DNA of 64,000 nucleotides from Owenweeksia sp964619125 (lineage in GTDB: Bacteria > Bacteroidota > Bacteroidia > Flavobacteriales > Schleiferiaceae). The notes under the pieces are model-generated. The model made no database searches. It saw nothing but the letters and a program-made list of their open reading frames with translations, and was not told where the DNA came from. Below, one piece after another: positions 1 to 7,464 of this stretch; position 1 is the stretch's first letter, and each line of letters begins with the position of its first letter. The DNA lies in the NCBI GenBank assembly GCA_964619125.1, contig CAZUCA010000008.1, positions 8,989-72,988 on the forward strand. The letters run 5' to 3'. A program made the position numbers and the translations under genes.

Positions 1-1151
1 AAGGCGCCACTATCGCTAATGCCAAAGAAATTACGGGCTCTTAACGGATGAGTCAATCCGAAATCACCCCCTACAAAAAGAGTGGAATCTGTGGCCAGAA
101 GGTCGTATACCGGGCCAAAAAAACTTACTGCCGTATCTCTGATCGCCGGACGCCATTCACTGCCGTCCCACTTCGCCAGGCCATGGAATGGTTGGGGAGC
201 ACCAGGTTTACTGCGTATCCACCCCCCGGCGTAAAGTGTATCACGAAATATGGCCAGGCTGTACACCTGGTCGGGGAGGGCCCCATGGTAAAAGTCGCCC
301 AGACCATGCCAGCGGCTGCCGTCCCACCTGGCTACCCCGGAACCGGTATATACGGTATCAATGGAATAAAAGTGCCCGGCAATGTAGAGATCACCATTAT
401 GCCAAAGGGCATCCATTACCGCTCCGTCAGGTGCCGCACCGGGGGCGCTAATCCAATCGTAACCGGCAATGCCATTGATATAGTGAGTGAAAAAAGGCGC
501 TGAGATGGTACCGGCTGAGTCGAACAAACCGCCAACCAGAAGCCCCCCCTGCTGGTCGTCGATAATACTGTATACCGGACGGTTCACACCGCCCTTCATG
601 GTATCGAAAGTAACCACCTTGGGATAGCCCGGTTGAATAAGGGCTAATTCAGCCGCAGTGAAGCCACTATGATCAACCCATTCTGTCAAGGCCGGATCAT
701 CCATATCTGCGAGATAGGCATAGTTAAATTTTTGGCTGATGTGTTTGCTCAAGTCAGGCTGACCGCTGCGCGCAATCAGGTAACCTACGGCACAGTGTAC
801 GCCACGATGATCTATAAACACCGGCTGCCGGCCAGGATGACTAATGTTTTGAGGGTAAAGGCCACGCCGGGTATAGCTTTGCAACTCCGCGAGGGCAGCC
901 AGGCGATTGGCCTTTTGGCGGTCATTCAAAGCATCGAGTGGTTTTTTGCTCAGCCAGTCATAAACCACCTGTAGGTGATAACTTATCTTTTCGCGTTCGC
1001 TAAGGCTTTCTGACACCGGCGGTTGCTCAGCCATTATGCGGGGGTAGTTTTGCCAAAGGGCATTTACCTCGCTCAGCACCGCTGCTGCCGGTACCTGGGC
1101 AGTGAGCGATACCCAGATTATACTGCTGCAAATAAGGTATAGGTATTTCAT
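1..1151 (-). CDS. Secreted propeller-like protein, 3' end outside window
   Basis: Starts at ATG 1151 on the minus strand and runs off the left edge, so about 383 codons are visible and the C-terminus is missing. Residues 1-19 (MKYLYLICSSIIWVSLTAQ) are a signal peptide. A globular N-terminal part follows, containing HRGVHCAVGYL near residue 115. After it come repeated units that alternate WDGSRWHGLG or KWDGSEWRP with LYIAGHF, LYAGGWI and LFVGGDF, as in kelch/WD-type beta-propellers of secreted Bacteroidota proteins. I infer an exported protein that would end in a type IX secretion sorting domain, but that end is not in the window. It is transcribed divergently from the sigma factor gene. Precise function unknown. 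Confidence 0.8.
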   Translation of the reverse strand, partial: MKYLYLICSSIIWVSLTAQVPAAAVLSEVNALWQNYPRIMAEQPPVSESLSEREKISYHLQVVYDWLSKKPLDALNDRQKANRLAALAELQSYTRRGLYPQNISHPGRQPVFIDHRGVHCAVGYLIARSGQPDLSKHISQKFNYAYLADMDDPALTEWVDHSGFTAAELALIQPGYPKVVTFDTMKGGVNRPVYSIIDDQQGGLLVGGLFDSAGTISAPFFTHYINGIAGYDWISAPGAAPDGAVMDALWHNGDLYIAGHFYSIDTVYTGSGVARWDGSRWHGLGDFYHGALPDQVYSLAIFRDTLYAGGWIRSKPGAPQPFHGLAKWDGSEWRPAIRDTAVSFFGPVYDLLATDSTLFVGGDFGLTHPLRARNFFGISDSGA

Positions 1152-1268
1152 GGGAGTGCTTTTTATAATTGATGACTGCCCCAGCCAAATGGTTGCTTTA
1201 AATTTACTACAAGTTTGACGCAACCCTGTAGCTGCTCTTTGCATCTTAACATCAAAACTCAGCAGAAT

Positions 1269-1823
1269 TTGGATCTCGATCCGCTAATTGAAGCATGCCA
1301 GAAGGGCGATAAAAAGGCCCAGGAAAAATTGTACCGCCAGTACTATCGCAAGATGTACGGGGTATGCCTCTACTATGCAGGCAATGAAGCGGAGGCCATG
1401 GATCACCTGCAGGATGGCTTTTGGCATCTTTTTGCAAAAATTGAGAGCTACTCTTTTAAAGGGTCTTTTGAAGGCTGGATGCGCCGGCTCTTTGTGAACC
1501 TCATTCTGCAGAAGTTCAGAAAGAAAAAGCCTCTTTACACGGTGGGCTACGAAGACAGTAGCTACCAGGAAGAGGGCTATGAACATATTGAACAGGAAAT
1601 AACGGCCGCTGACCTGCTGGAGATGATAAAGGAGCTCAGCCCGCAATACCGGCTGGTGTTTAACCTCTACGCAATTGAGGGCTATAGTCACCGCGAGATT
1701 GCCGAAAAACTTGACATCTCGGAGGGCACCAGCAAGAGCAACCTCTCGCGGGCACGCAGCTTTTTACAGGCCAAGGTTAAGGAACGCTATCCCGATAGCT
1801 ATCAAATCAGGAGCAATGGATAA
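1269..1823 (+). CDS. ECF-type RNA polymerase sigma-70 factor
   Basis: A small sigma-70 family protein of about 184 residues. Region 2 is visible as LIEACQKGDKKAQEKLYRQY through DHLQDGFWHLFAKIESY and GSFEGWMRRLFVN. Region 4 is visible as LLEMIKELSPQYRLVFNLY followed by the helix-turn-helix EGYSHREIAEKLDISEGTSK. It should direct core polymerase to a specific set of promoters. The start is uncertain: the frame is open from TTG 1215, but the first 18 residues then contain an atypical Cys-rich stretch. TTG 1269 gives (M)DLDPLIEAC, which fits the family better. Its last 8 bases overlap the start of the next gene, the usual arrangement for an ECF sigma and its membrane partner. Confidence 0.88.
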   Translation: MDLDPLIEACQKGDKKAQEKLYRQYYRKMYGVCLYYAGNEAEAMDHLQDGFWHLFAKIESYSFKGSFEGWMRRLFVNLILQKFRKKKPLYTVGYEDSSYQEEGYEHIEQEITAADLLEMIKELSPQYRLVFNLYAIEGYSHREIAEKLDISEGTSKSNLSRARSFLQAKVKERYPDSYQIRSNG

Positions 1824-3339
1824 GAAGGACAGGACAGACGAACTATTCAGAGCCGGGCTTGAGGAATTTGAGCCTGAAACACCGCATGACATCTGGCCGC
1901 GCCTATCGGAGCGGCTCGAAGCCAAAAAGCGCAAAAAGCGCATCGCCTACTGGCGCTGGGCCAGCCTTGCTGCTGCCCTGGTGTTGGCTTTCTACTCAGG
2001 CTATTACTTTCAGTTGAGCCAGGAGCAGGAAATACCTGAATACCTGCAGGGCTTGCCAGCCACCAACCCTCAGGAAGAGTCACTAAAGCAGGTTGAGGAA
2101 GAACCAGCAGAGCAGGCTTCCTCCCCGGAGTCGGATGCTTCGGTTACTGAACCCCCCCGCTCAGAAAAAAGCAAAAAACCTTCCCGTTCCGGTCAGAAAA
2201 CAAATCCTGATTCAAAAGTGTCGCCGGCTCCTGCCGAAGGTCCTATTAAAATCCTTAAGCAGGATTGGGAGCAAACTACCCAACCTTCAAGGCAGTACCA
2301 GGTCTCAAATGAGTCCTCCCAAAGCGGAGACCCCGCCACCCCCCTTGCTGATGCACAAATCACGAATTCGGAGCTTGCCAATGATGCCGGTAGTGAGACT
2401 GCCCTCCCTGTCAACAGCGATGAATACCTGACCAGTGAGAAGCTGCAGAACAGCGCACCGGAGGTAGCAAAGCCTAATAGCCAGCCTACAGAATACCGCG
2501 ATGGGGTGAAAGTGCGAAAAATGGAAACGGAGGCGGAAACCACTGATATCCGCAGCCTGGCCCTGAAAACCAACGACCAACTGCAGAATAAGGAGAAGCA
2601 TTTGCAGAAGGGCTCGCTGGAGTTGGCGCTGATGGCCGGGCCAGCCATATCTTTTCGCAATGTGCAGGTAAACGATAACCAGGGTTTTACCTCCCAAAAC
2701 GTGAACAATGAAGATCTCCAGAACACCTATTCCGGCGGCTTGGCCTTAGCCTATCGTGCCGGTGAGCGCTGGGAAATTCAAAGCGGCCTCTATCTCAATC
2801 AGTGGGAGCAAGCCAATTCGGCCGTTATGCTTCAGAGCGACAATGCAGGGGCAGCAACCGGTATGGAATTTTTAATGGCCAACACCAGCAACGGCACCCT
2901 CGCCTTTGACAGCCAGCGCAGCAGCAGTAACCAAACTGCCCTGGTTGACGGAAGCGGCAATTCCTATGTGCTCTTATCTGATGTGGAGCAGAGTTATCGC
3001 TTTATAGAGGTTCCCCTCAGCCTGGGCTATTTCCTGCTCGATAACGACAAGTGGAGCTGGAAGCTGATGGCGGGGGTAAGCTCTCGTTTTCTCAATCAAT
3101 CTGATGTACAGTTGCGGCGGGCCGACGGCAGCTCACAGCAGATGGATGCCCTCCGTCCCAATGACTTCAGCCTACAGCTGGAAACCGGCTCCGGGGTGGG
3201 CTATAAACTCAACAGAAAACTCCAGATCAACCTTTTACCCACCTTGCGCTATGGCCTTACGCCGGTAAGTAATAACAATGCCGTCAACACTTATTTCCAC
3301 CAATTCCTTTTGTACAGTGGGCTGAGCTATCAGTTTTAA
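1816..3339 (+). CDS. Probable anti-sigma/outer-membrane beta-barrel fusion protein
   Basis: About 507 residues from ATG 1816, which overlaps the sigma gene stop (ATGGATAA). Residues 1-45 are a charged cytoplasmic segment (DELFRAGLEEFEPETPHDIW...ERLEAKKRKK). One transmembrane helix follows (WASLAAALVLAFYSGYYF, about 51-68), then about 200 residues of Pro/Glu/Ser-rich linker. The C-terminal ~220 residues have alternating, aromatic-ended strands (YRAGERWEIQSGLYL, IEVPLSLGYFLL, LLYSGLSYQF) like a PorT-type outer-membrane barrel ending in Phe. By position and topology it probably controls the adjacent ECF sigma factor. The single chain would span inner membrane, periplasm and outer membrane. No specific anti-sigma motif is certain, so the regulatory role is inferred. 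Confidence 0.75.
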   Translation: MDKKDRTDELFRAGLEEFEPETPHDIWPRLSERLEAKKRKKRIAYWRWASLAAALVLAFYSGYYFQLSQEQEIPEYLQGLPATNPQEESLKQVEEEPAEQASSPESDASVTEPPRSEKSKKPSRSGQKTNPDSKVSPAPAEGPIKILKQDWEQTTQPSRQYQVSNESSQSGDPATPLADAQITNSELANDAGSETALPVNSDEYLTSEKLQNSAPEVAKPNSQPTEYRDGVKVRKMETEAETTDIRSLALKTNDQLQNKEKHLQKGSLELALMAGPAISFRNVQVNDNQGFTSQNVNNEDLQNTYSGGLALAYRAGERWEIQSGLYLNQWEQANSAVMLQSDNAGAATGMEFLMANTSNGTLAFDSQRSSSNQTALVDGSGNSYVLLSDVEQSYRFIEVPLSLGYFLLDNDKWSWKLMAGVSSRFLNQSDVQLRRADGSSQQMDALRPNDFSLQLETGSGVGYKLNRKLQINLLPTLRYGLTPVSNNNAVNTYFHQFLLYSGLSYQF

Positions 3340-3351
3340 CAAGGAATTTTC

Positions 3352-3359
3352 TATTTTTG
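3352..3359 (+). promoter_or_regulatory. -7 promoter box (TATTTTTG)
   Basis: Exact match to the Bacteroidota TAnnTTTG element. Its last base lies 6 nt before the ATG at 3365, so transcription would start at or next to the start codon and give a leaderless mRNA. No clear -33 TTG at the standard spacing. Confidence 0.5.
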
Positions 3360-3364
3360 CTTTT

Positions 3365-4378
3365 ATGCAACTGCAGATTTCCGACCATATCAGCCAACTT
3401 CTGTTCGACCATGAGTGTGTAGTAGTACCCGGTTTCGGGGCCTTTCTCACCCGCTACTATTCGGCCGAAGTAAACCCCGCCACGCATATGCTGCGTCCGC
3501 CGGGAAAGCGAGTTTATTTCAACCGCAGCATAAAGGATAATGACGGCCTGCTGGCCAAGGCCGTGAGCCTTACTGAGCATATTTCCTACGAGCTGGCTTT
3601 AGCACGGATCGAAAAGGAAAAATCGATTTGGGAGGATAAGTTGGTGAGCGGACAAAAGTTGCAGCTGCCCGGAATTGGCCGGCTCTACATTGATGAAGGC
3701 TCCAAAACCCTTCAGTTTAGCCCCAGTCTCGAGAACAACTATCTGCCCGAAGCTTATGGTCTGGCCATCTTCCGCTCGCCGGCTATTCAGCGCGAAGCGC
3801 AGATCCGCAAGACTATCCAGAAGTCAATAGAAAAACATATTGCCGCCCCTGTTGAGAGCAGTAGCCGTAAAAGCCGTCGCCTGCCCTGGGCTGCCGTGCT
3901 GGGACCTCTGGTATTCGCCAGTATCCTGGGTGCCTCTTATTACGCCCTGCAAAATGAACAGCTGCAGGATATGGCCAGCTTCAATATTTTCCAGAACAGC
4001 CGCAGCATAAGCCATGAAGAAGCGGTAACTGATGCTGCGCCAGGTATAACAACCCCGGAAGAACCAGCCGAAGCTAGAGTGGAGACGGTAGAAGAAAAAG
4101 CGGCTGAAGTGAAAAAGCCAGTGGCTGAAACGGCCGATGCCAGCACTGTGAGCAAAGCTGGTTTTCATATTGTGGTTGGGGCTTTTAAAGAGCAGGACAA
4201 CGCACAGCAGTATATCGGCCAGCTTAAGGCGCAAGGTTTTGACGCCTATTCCACCGGGCATCGCAACGGTTTTACCAGGGTGGCGGTAGGAAACTACAGC
4301 CATCGCAATGAGGCCATGCAGGCGATTACCCGTATTCGCCGGGAAGTGAACAGCGGCGCTTGGATATATGCGAATTGA
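3365..4378 (+). CDS. HU-CCDC81 and SPOR domain envelope protein
   Basis: A 337-residue protein. Residues 1-55 match the first bacterial HU-CCDC81 repeat (LLFDHECVVVPGFGAFLTRY...ATHMLRPPGKRVYFN). Residues ~58-120 match the second (NDGLLAKAVSL, KLQLPGIGRLYID). A basic stretch (SSRKSRRLPW) precedes a transmembrane helix (AAVLGPLVFASILGASYYAL, ~179-198). An acidic linker leads to a C-terminal SPOR domain (GFHIVVGAFKEQDNAQQYIG... to the end), which in this superfamily binds denuded septal peptidoglycan. The architecture places an HU-like fold in the cytoplasm and a peptidoglycan binder in the periplasm, suggesting a link between cell-envelope division sites and internal structures. It follows the sigma/anti-sigma pair by 25 bp but has its own -7 box. 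Confidence 0.88.
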   Translation: MQLQISDHISQLLFDHECVVVPGFGAFLTRYYSAEVNPATHMLRPPGKRVYFNRSIKDNDGLLAKAVSLTEHISYELALARIEKEKSIWEDKLVSGQKLQLPGIGRLYIDEGSKTLQFSPSLENNYLPEAYGLAIFRSPAIQREAQIRKTIQKSIEKHIAAPVESSSRKSRRLPWAAVLGPLVFASILGASYYALQNEQLQDMASFNIFQNSRSISHEEAVTDAAPGITTPEEPAEARVETVEEKAAEVKKPVAETADASTVSKAGFHIVVGAFKEQDNAQQYIGQLKAQGFDAYSTGHRNGFTRVAVGNYSHRNEAMQAITRIRREVNSGAWIYAN

Positions 4379-4388
4379 ATTACCTTTG
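4360..4388 (+). promoter_or_regulatory. Promoter: TTG, 18 nt, TACCTTTG
   Basis: TTG at 4360-4362 and TACCTTTG at 4381-4388, an 18-nt spacer, fit the Bacteroidota TTG-N19-TAnnTTTG consensus. It drives the thioesterase gene at 4412; the -33 part lies inside the previous coding end. Confidence 0.6.
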
Positions 4389-4411
4389 CCCGCAAATTTT
4401 GATATTGCGGG
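4389..4411 (+). repeat. 7-bp inverted repeat filling the leader
   Basis: CCCGCAA (4389-4395) and TTGCGGG (4405-4411) are perfect inverted repeats with a 9-nt loop. The second arm ends immediately before the ATG at 4412 and the first begins right after the -7 box. It could be a repressor operator at the transcription start or a hairpin closing the ribosome entry site. Confidence 0.55.
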
Positions 4412-4963
4412 ATGAAAGCCAAAACACCAAAGGAATCACTTACTGTATTTACTGAAATCGTTCTCCCGAACGACACCAATAATCTAAAGAATCTCTTTGG
4501 TGGCCAGCTCCTTAGCTGGATGGACCGTGCCGCGGCGATTGCTGCTCATCGCCACTGCCGTCGCATTGTGGTGACCGCCTCGGTAAACAATGTTTCCTTT
4601 AATCAACCCATTCCGCAGGGGGCCATCGTAACCCTGGAAGCTACCGTATCACGCGCCTTCACTTCCAGCATCGAAGTTTTTGTGGATGTGTTTATCGAAG
4701 ATCAAACCATCTCGGGTAAACGCAGCCGGGCCAACGAAGCCATCTACACCTTTGTAGCGGTAGACCAGCTCGGCAACCCCATTCAGGTGCCCCAGGTAAC
4801 CCCCGAAACTAAAATTGAGAAGATCCGCTATGACGGTGCACTACGCCGCAAACAACTAGCCCTTATCCTGGGTGGTAAAATGGATCCTTCAGAAGCGACC
4901 GAGCTCAAGGCGCTCTTTATGAGCGACGATGAAAAATCAGAGGAAACGGAAGATAAGAAATAG
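4412..4963 (+). CDS. Acyl-CoA thioesterase (hot-dog fold)
   Basis: 183 residues, single hot-dog domain of the cytosolic acyl-CoA hydrolase (YciA/BACH) type. Visible landmarks are the N-terminal strand LTVFTEIVLPNDTNNLKNLFGGQLLSWMDRAAA, which carries the catalytic Asn/Asp region of this family, then VTASVNNVSFNQPI, the strand ATVSRAFTSSIEVFVDV and TFVAVDQLGNPIQVP. It hydrolyses acyl-CoA to free fatty acid and CoA. The C-terminus is Lys/Glu-rich. Its 3' end overlaps the convergent DUF6427 gene by 27 bp. It has a good promoter and a hairpin leader. Confidence 0.88.
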   Translation: MKAKTPKESLTVFTEIVLPNDTNNLKNLFGGQLLSWMDRAAAIAAHRHCRRIVVTASVNNVSFNQPIPQGAIVTLEATVSRAFTSSIEVFVDVFIEDQTISGKRSRANEAIYTFVAVDQLGNPIQVPQVTPETKIEKIRYDGALRRKQLALILGGKMDPSEATELKALFMSDDEKSEETEDKK

Positions 4964-5887
4964 GATCAGCCCCAGGTACACCAGGTCTTTTTGCCACCAC
5001 TTGCGGGAGTAGTGGATAAGATTGGAAAGCAGTACGGATACCGGTATGGTAAGCCATAGGTAAAGACGAAGATTGTCTTCAATCAGCAGTCCGGCGGCGA
5101 AGAGTATCAGCAGCATCAGCAGCATAAAACTAAAAGCCTGTTTTTTGAGTACATTAGCCTTGCTGTATACCTGCAGGGTTTGATAAAAGGCGGGCAGCAT
5201 CAAGGCCAGCAAAGGCAGGTAGCGCCAGCTCTGCTCTCCCCATTCATTGAGGTCGAGCTGCATTTCGAGCTCCCCGAAAACTACTTCCCACTGATAGGCC
5301 AAACCATAGCCATGAGCCAGGTAAAAGTAGCTGAAGAGCATAAACCACACTGCACATACCCCCATTACCGGCATTAGAAATGCCCTGAAATAGACGGCCC
5401 CAAAATTGAGAATGGCCAGCCAGGCAATAACCACAAACACCAGTGATTCGGGTACAAAAAGTGCCATCAAACCGGTAATAACGCCGGCATCAAAAAGCAC
5501 ATAGGTATGTGGCGCGCCCCGGGTTAAGCTTAGCAGGCGCAGCAGCAAAAACACCCCTACCGGCAGTAACAGCAAATATTCCACCCGGGGATCCTGGGTG
5601 ACCACCGCCGTAAATACCAACCCGAAAATCGGTAACAGCTGAAAGTCATTTTTGAGAAAGCTGATAGCATTTATACTTTGGTTGAGCCACCAACCGCTGC
5701 CCACTACCACCAGTACCATTAAGCTGAAGTACAAGGCCGGTGCCACCTGCCATTGCAGCTGCAAAAAACTCATGGTGGGCGATAAAGGGCGGAGAAAAAA
5801 GATAGCTACCAAAAGGCTCAGGATGGTAAAACCCACTGCCCTGCCCAGGGAGGCGATACTTATATCCTTAAAAAGATTTGCCAGCAT
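4937..5887 (-). CDS. DUF6427-like integral membrane protein
   Basis: 316 residues, almost entirely hydrophobic with roughly eight to ten membrane segments, e.g. AVGFTILSLLVAIFFLRPLS, LYFSLMVLVVVGSGWWLNQ, FVPESLVFVVIAWLAILNFG and ALMLPAFYQTLQVYSKANVL. Length, hydrophobic pattern and position beside a tiny membrane ORF and purD match the flavobacterial DUF6427 family, whose function is unknown to me. It reads divergently from the small ORF at 5928, with 40 bp between the starts, and converges with the thioesterase gene, overlapping it by 27 bp. Confidence 0.7.
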   Translation of the reverse strand: MLANLFKDISIASLGRAVGFTILSLLVAIFFLRPLSPTMSFLQLQWQVAPALYFSLMVLVVVGSGWWLNQSINAISFLKNDFQLLPIFGLVFTAVVTQDPRVEYLLLLPVGVFLLLRLLSLTRGAPHTYVLFDAGVITGLMALFVPESLVFVVIAWLAILNFGAVYFRAFLMPVMGVCAVWFMLFSYFYLAHGYGLAYQWEVVFGELEMQLDLNEWGEQSWRYLPLLALMLPAFYQTLQVYSKANVLKKQAFSFMLLMLLILFAAGLLIEDNLRLYLWLTIPVSVLLSNLIHYSRKWWQKDLVYLGLILFLIFRFL

Positions 5888-5907
5888 AGGGCTTTTCTAT
5901 AATTTTG
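5878..5907 (+). promoter_or_regulatory. Promoter: TTG, 19 nt, TAATTTTG
   Basis: TTG 5878-5880, exact 19-nt spacer, TAATTTTG 5900-5907: a textbook Bacteroidota promoter for the small membrane ORF at 5928. Its upstream half overlaps the start of the divergent DUF6427 gene. Confidence 0.7.
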
Positions 5908-5927
5908 TGGCCACTAATTCTATTCGC

Positions 5928-6098
5928 ATGCAACTAAAAGACGTTTGGTACGCAATCGGTGATTTCCTGGAGTGGACTTTTGGCCTGCTTACTTTTCTGG
6001 GTAACATACCCAACATCCTCTTTTTCATTATCGGAAGTATCTTCTTCCTGTACTGGATGAGCCTGATGGTGAAGCACAAGCGCGCCGGTGAGCGATAG
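5928..6098 (+). CDS. Small membrane protein, DUF6341-like
   Basis: 56 residues starting MQLKDVWYAIGDFLEWTFGL, with one long hydrophobic segment (LLTFLGNIPNILFFIIGSIFF) and a basic tail KHKRAGER. The start at ATG 5928 is supported by the consensus promoter just upstream; a longer frame reaching back across the divergent gene is not credible. Size and neighbourhood (DUF6427, purD) agree with DUF6341, sometimes mislabelled as uracil phosphoribosyltransferase in databases. Probably an inner-membrane partner of the DUF6427 protein. It ends 2 bp before the convergent purD stop. Confidence 0.75.
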   Translation: MQLKDVWYAIGDFLEWTFGLLTFLGNIPNILFFIIGSIFFLYWMSLMVKHKRAGER

Positions 6099-6100
6099 GC

Positions 6101-7369
6101 TCATAAGTCGAAGCCGATATCCTTACGATACACAATCCCATCGTAACACACCTTATTAATAGAGGCATAGCTTTTTGCTAATGCCTCTTTTTTATTGGCA
6201 CCATAGGAGGTGAAAGCCATAACCCGCCCCCCACTGGTAAGCAAGTCGTCGCCTTCACTGCTGGTACCGGCATGGAAAACCATGCTTTCCTCTACATTGG
6301 CCAGGCCTGTTATTTTCTTCCCCTTGGCATAGCTGCCCGGGTAGCCTTCTGAAACCACCATTACCGTACAGGCACTGCGCTCATCGAATTCAGCATGCAT
6401 GCCCGCCAGTTTAGCTTCAGCGGAAGCGGCCAACAGTTCAACCAGGTCCGACTTCAGGCGTGGTATCACCACTTCCGTTTCCGGATCACCCATACGCACG
6501 TTGTACTCTATCACCATTGGCTCATCATCAACCTTGATCAGGCCAAAGAAAACAAAACCGCTGTAATCCATTTTTTCGGCGGCCAGCCCACTGATGGTTG
6601 GCTTCACAATTTTATCTTCCACCTTTTTCATCAGCTTCTCATCTACAAAGGGTACGGGCGACACTGCTCCCATACCACCGGTGTTAAGCCCGCTATCACC
6701 TTCACCGATGCGCTTGTAATCTTTGGCCTCAGGCAGTAGCACGTAATCTTTGCCGTCGGTAATTACAAATACGGAAAACTCAATGCCATCGAGAAACTCC
6801 TCAATCACCACCTTTTCACTGGCGGCTCCGAATTTTCCTGCCAGCATATTTTGCAGCTCGGTTTTAGCCTCATTCAGATCGTCGATAATCAGCACCCCTT
6901 TTCCGGCCGCCAGGCCATCGGCCTTGAGCACATAGGGAGGCTTAAGGGTTTCTAAAAAACGCTTGGCCGCTTCCAGTTCACTAATGGTAAAACTCTGATA
7001 GGCGGCCGTGGGAATCTGGTGCTTCTTCATAAACTGCTTACAGAACTCCTTACTGCCTTCCAGTTGGGCTGCCTGGGCATCAGGCCCCACCACCAATACC
7101 TGCTTCAGCTCGGGTGAGCTTTTAAAGTGATCCTTAATACCCAACACCAGTGGCTCTTCAGGACCCACCACCAGCATGCCGATTTGATGGCTTATACAAA
7201 AGCGACCTATTTCATTAAAGTCCTTTGGGTTTAGCTTTACATTCTCACCCACGGCACCAGTACCACCATTACCGGGAGCGATGTAAAGTTTTTCGGTTTG
7301 CGGACTTTGTGCCATTTTCCAGGCCAGGGCATGTTCACGACCGCCACTTCCCAAAAGCAAAATATTCAT
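6101..7369 (-). CDS. purD: Phosphoribosylamine-glycine ligase
   Basis: 422 residues, full length for GARS. The N-terminal domain starts MNILLLGSGGREHALAWK and contains GNGGTGAVGENV. The ATP-grasp domain shows PYVLKADGLAAGKGVLI, EEFLDGIEFSVFVI and the signature YNVRMGDPETEVV near residue 290. It ligates phosphoribosylamine and glycine with ATP to form GAR, the second step of purine synthesis. It is preceded by its own -7 box and converges on the small ORF at 5928. Confidence 0.96.
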   Translation of the reverse strand: MNILLLGSGGREHALAWKMAQSPQTEKLYIAPGNGGTGAVGENVKLNPKDFNEIGRFCISHQIGMLVVGPEEPLVLGIKDHFKSSPELKQVLVVGPDAQAAQLEGSKEFCKQFMKKHQIPTAAYQSFTISELEAAKRFLETLKPPYVLKADGLAAGKGVLIIDDLNEAKTELQNMLAGKFGAASEKVVIEEFLDGIEFSVFVITDGKDYVLLPEAKDYKRIGEGDSGLNTGGMGAVSPVPFVDEKLMKKVEDKIVKPTISGLAAEKMDYSGFVFFGLIKVDDEPMVIEYNVRMGDPETEVVIPRLKSDLVELLAASAEAKLAGMHAEFDERSACTVMVVSEGYPGSYAKGKKITGLANVEESMVFHAGTSSEGDDLLTSGGRVMAFTSYGANKKEALAKSYASINKVCYDGIVYRKDIGFDL

Positions 7370-7394
7370 GATGAAGGTGTTTTTTATAAAGCGG

Positions 7395-7402
7395 CAAAGT
7401 TA
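7395..7402 (-). promoter_or_regulatory. -7 promoter box of purD (TAACTTTG)
   Basis: Minus-strand TAACTTTG, exact TAnnTTTG match, 26 nt upstream of the purD ATG at 7369. No convincing -33 TTG at about 19 nt. Confidence 0.5.
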
Positions 7403-7464
7403 TGCTTTCATTGATTTTGACGGGGGTCAAACAACCAAGGCCTTAAAATTTGGTTAGAGAGGGC

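Noticed and set aside
48..503. 151-codon plus-strand frame at the left edge
   Set aside because: It lies opposite the clear minus-strand signal-peptide/propeller gene that starts at 1151, so it is its shadow.
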